Shown here: piece by piece, positions 6,020 through 7,662 of the stretch
Layout of the letters: every line of letters begins with the position of its first letter
Position numbering within the stretch: position 1 is the first letter of the stretch
Assembly (NCBI GenBank): GCA_947473445.1
Contig: CANJEU010000089.1
Location: 1 to 7,662 of the forward strand
Reading direction: 5' to 3'
Source of the DNA: Fidelibacterota bacterium
Lineage (GTDB): Bacteria; Pseudomonadota; Alphaproteobacteria; Rhodospirillales; Rhodospirillaceae
DNA: 7,662 nucleotides
The notes under the pieces: generated by a model
What the model was told of the DNA's origin: nothing
Seen by the model: only the letters and a program-made list of their open reading frames with translations
Databases searched by the model: none
Position numbers and translations under genes: made by a program

Positions 6020-6517
6020 GTGAACGCAAGCACACGCATCGTCGCCATTGCCCTTGGCTTTCTGGGCGCCGCTCATACGGCGCACGCGGCCGAGATCACC
6101 CGGCATGGCGCGCCGAACGCCCTTATCCATCAATCCGTCGTCATTCCCGCCGGCAGCGAGACCTTGCTGCTGTCTGGCATGGTGCCAACGCCCATCGCCG
6201 AAGGTAAGACCGACAGCTTCGCGGCTTTCGGCAATACCAAGACCCAGACCATCGCGGTGATGGAGCGCATCAAGGCCGCCCTGAAGGACCGCGGCTATGC
6301 CATGAGCGATGTGGTGAAGCTGACCGTGTTCCTGGTCGGCGACCCGGCGCTTGGCGGCAAGATGGATTTCGCGGGCATGAACGAAGCGTACAAAATGTAT
6401 TTCGGTTCGGCCGACAATAAGAACCTCGTTACACGTTCGACCATTCAGGTCGCGGCCCTGGCTGCCCCTTATTACCTGGTCGAGATCGAAGCCACCGCAG
6501 CCAAGGCGCCTAAGTAA
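6020..6517 (+). CDS. Exported RidA (YjgF/YER057c/UK114) family protein
   Basis: RidA-family trimers hydrolyse reactive imines and enamines such as 2-aminoacrylate, releasing ammonia. This 165-residue protein starts with GTG preceded by GGGGA (6008-6012), 7 nt upstream. Residues 1-23 look like a Sec signal peptide: a short basic start (NASTR), the hydrophobic stretch IVAIALGFLGAAHT, and a likely AHA/AE cleavage site. The mature part is a single Rid domain: SGMVP at 52-56, DVVKLTVFLVGD at 97-108, MDFAGMNEAY at 115-124, and the conserved RSTIQVA (139-145) followed by LVEIEA (153-158). R139 corresponds to the arginine that binds the substrate carboxylate in active RidA proteins, so deaminase activity is plausible. 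Most RidA proteins are cytosolic, so export is notable. It lies 53 nt upstream of a Tat-exported flavin amine oxidase, which suggests a shared job. Confidence 0.9.
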   Translation: MNASTRIVAIALGFLGAAHTAHAAEITRHGAPNALIHQSVVIPAGSETLLLSGMVPTPIAEGKTDSFAAFGNTKTQTIAVMERIKAALKDRGYAMSDVVKLTVFLVGDPALGGKMDFAGMNEAYKMYFGSADNKNLVTRSTIQVAALAAPYYLVEIEATAAKAPK

Positions 6518-6548
6518 ACGCAAAGGCGCCGCGCGTTTCGGCCCTTTG

Positions 6549-6561
6549 CCCCAATATGGGG
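6549..6561 (+). promoter_or_regulatory. Short hairpin covering the amine oxidase ribosome-binding site
   Basis: CCCCA (6549-6553) can pair with TGGGG (6557-6561) across ATA. The GGGGA at 6558-6562 is the best Shine-Dalgarno match for the ATG at 6571 (8-nt spacing), so this stem would partly hide it. Function is inferred only. Confidence 0.35.
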
Positions 6562-6570
6562 ATATCGGGC

Positions 6571-7662
6571 ATGACGATCACGCGACGCCAATTGATACGC
6601 CGACTGGGGGCCGCCGGCGGAACGGCGGCGGCCTACAGCGCCATGAGCACGCTGGGGTTTTTCCCGCGCGAGGCCAAGGCGTTCGCGTCTCTCCCCAAGG
6701 ATGCCGGAAGAGGGGCGCGCGTTGCGATCCTCGGCGCCGGCATTGCCGGCCTCACGAGCGCCTACGAGCTGGAACGCGCGGGCTTTGCCGTCACTGTCCT
6801 TGAAGCACGCGACCGTCTCGGCGGCCGCTCATGGACCGTCAAAAACGGCAGTAAGATCGAGATGATCGGCGAGGACACACAAGTGTGTTCGTTCTCGGAG
6901 AATGTCTATTTCAACGCGGGGCCGGCCCGCATTCCCAGCCATCACGAAACACTTCTCGGCTACTGCCGCAAACTCGGCGTGCCGTTGGAAGTCGAGGTAA
7001 ACTCGTCGCGCAGCGCCTTCGTCGTCGACGACAATGGCAAAGCGATCCAGATGCGCGCCGCGGTGAACGATACGCGCGGGCACATCTCGGAACTGCTGGC
7101 CAAAGCCGTAAACCAGGGCGGCCTTGATGCGACGCTCAGCCACGAGGACAAAGAAAAGCTGCTGCCCTTCCTGAAAGGCTACGGCGACCTGACCGAGGAC
7201 TTCATCTATGCGGGCAGCGACCGGTCCGGTTACGCGACCGCGCCGGGCGCCTTCAACACCGTGGGCCGTGCGAAGCCGCCGGTCCCGCTCGCCGAACTTC
7301 TGGCCAATCAGCGCATCTCGAGCGCCCTGTTCGACGAAACCATCACCATGCAGGCGACGATGTTCCAGCCCATCGGCGGCATGCAGGAAATCGCCGAAGG
7401 CTTCGGGCGCGCCATCGCCTCACCCATTCATCGCGGCGCCGAAGTGCGTGAAATTCGCACGAAGGGCGAGGTTGTCTCGGTCGCGTGGCGCAACACCGCC
7501 ACCGGACAGATGAATACGCTGGAGGCCGACTATGTGCTGTGTACGGTTCCGCTGACGGTACTGTCGAAGATCGACAGCAATTTCTCCAAGCCCGTGAAAC
7601 AGGCGATCGCCGCCACGCGCTACGCCTCATCGAACAAGGTTGCTTTCGAGAGCGAGAGATTC
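6571..7662 (+). CDS. Tat-exported flavin amine oxidase, L-amino-acid-oxidase-like, 3'-truncated by the window edge
   Basis: A flavin amine oxidase family protein, of which 364 codons are visible without a stop. Relatives are about 500 residues or more, so roughly a third is missing. The N-terminus TRRQLIRRLGAAGG with a following hydrophobic stretch is a twin-arginine signal, implying folding with FAD in the cytosol before export. The FAD-binding Rossmann motif is VAILGAGIAG (51-60) with E78 ending strand 2 (VLEARDRLGGRSW). NAGPARIPSHH (115-125) parallels the GPMRLP segment of L-amino-acid oxidases, whose Arg binds the substrate carboxylate, so R120 hints at amino acid substrates. MFQPIGGMQEIAEGF (264-278) is another family motif. 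The start at 6571 has GGGGA 8 nt upstream. An in-frame ATG at 6556 lacks an upstream ribosome-binding site. The reaction would yield an imine, hydrogen peroxide and, after hydrolysis, ammonia. The exact substrate is unknown. Confidence 0.92.
   Translation, partial: MTITRRQLIRRLGAAGGTAAAYSAMSTLGFFPREAKAFASLPKDAGRGARVAILGAGIAGLTSAYELERAGFAVTVLEARDRLGGRSWTVKNGSKIEMIGEDTQVCSFSENVYFNAGPARIPSHHETLLGYCRKLGVPLEVEVNSSRSAFVVDDNGKAIQMRAAVNDTRGHISELLAKAVNQGGLDATLSHEDKEKLLPFLKGYGDLTEDFIYAGSDRSGYATAPGAFNTVGRAKPPVPLAELLANQRISSALFDETITMQATMFQPIGGMQEIAEGFGRAIASPIHRGAEVREIRTKGEVVSVAWRNTATGQMNTLEADYVLCTVPLTVLSKIDSNFSKPVKQAIAATRYASSNKVAFESERF

Noticed and set aside
5927..6523. 198-codon open frame on the - strand, opposite the ridA-like gene
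   Set aside because: The + strand frame has a signal peptide, a ribosome-binding site and a clear Rid domain. The minus frame has no family features.
6546..6803. 85-codon open frame on the + strand overlapping the amine oxidase start
   Set aside because: It is out of frame with the oxidase, which has the Tat leader and FAD motif in the same stretch. The translation is low-complexity and Arg/Gly/His-rich.

Overview
The window looks like chromosomal DNA from a GC-rich Alphaproteobacterium. This is inferred from codon usage, a MutL of the endonuclease type with a C-N-H-G-R-P-T motif, and a Tat-exported flavin amine oxidase of a kind often seen in that class. I cannot assign a genus. Seven protein genes are supported. 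Two of them run off the window edges: rsmD on the left and the amine oxidase on the right. I found no rRNA, tRNA, CRISPR array or complete insertion sequence.

Left part (1-1264, + strand): the nearly complete end of rsmD (16S rRNA guanine-N2 methyltransferase) is followed by a REP-associated tyrosine transposase-like gene (RAYT, Y1/HUH family). The RAYT sits directly behind a 23-bp A/T palindrome that contains a consensus -10 box. Its first ATG lies about where transcription should begin, so a leaderless, possibly self-regulated transcript is plausible.

Middle part (1261-5738, - strand): pgi, mutL and an uncharacterised Rossmann-fold, methyltransferase-like gene are transcribed in that order with 25-nt gaps, probably as one operon. 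A good promoter candidate (TTGGCA, 17 nt, TATGGT) lies upstream of pgi. The last gene of this operon converges on the RAYT, and their stop codons overlap in the 4-nt sequence CTAG.

Right part (5739-7662): a 281-nt divergent intergenic region holds a cluster of stacked inverted repeats. It is followed on the + strand by a RidA-family protein with a Sec-type signal peptide, then by a flavin amine oxidase/L-amino-acid-oxidase-like enzyme with a twin-arginine signal. Flavin amine oxidases produce imines and RidA proteins hydrolyse imines/enamines. The two exported proteins therefore look like a cell-envelope amine oxidation and imine clearance pair, and this is the most interesting functional unit in the window.
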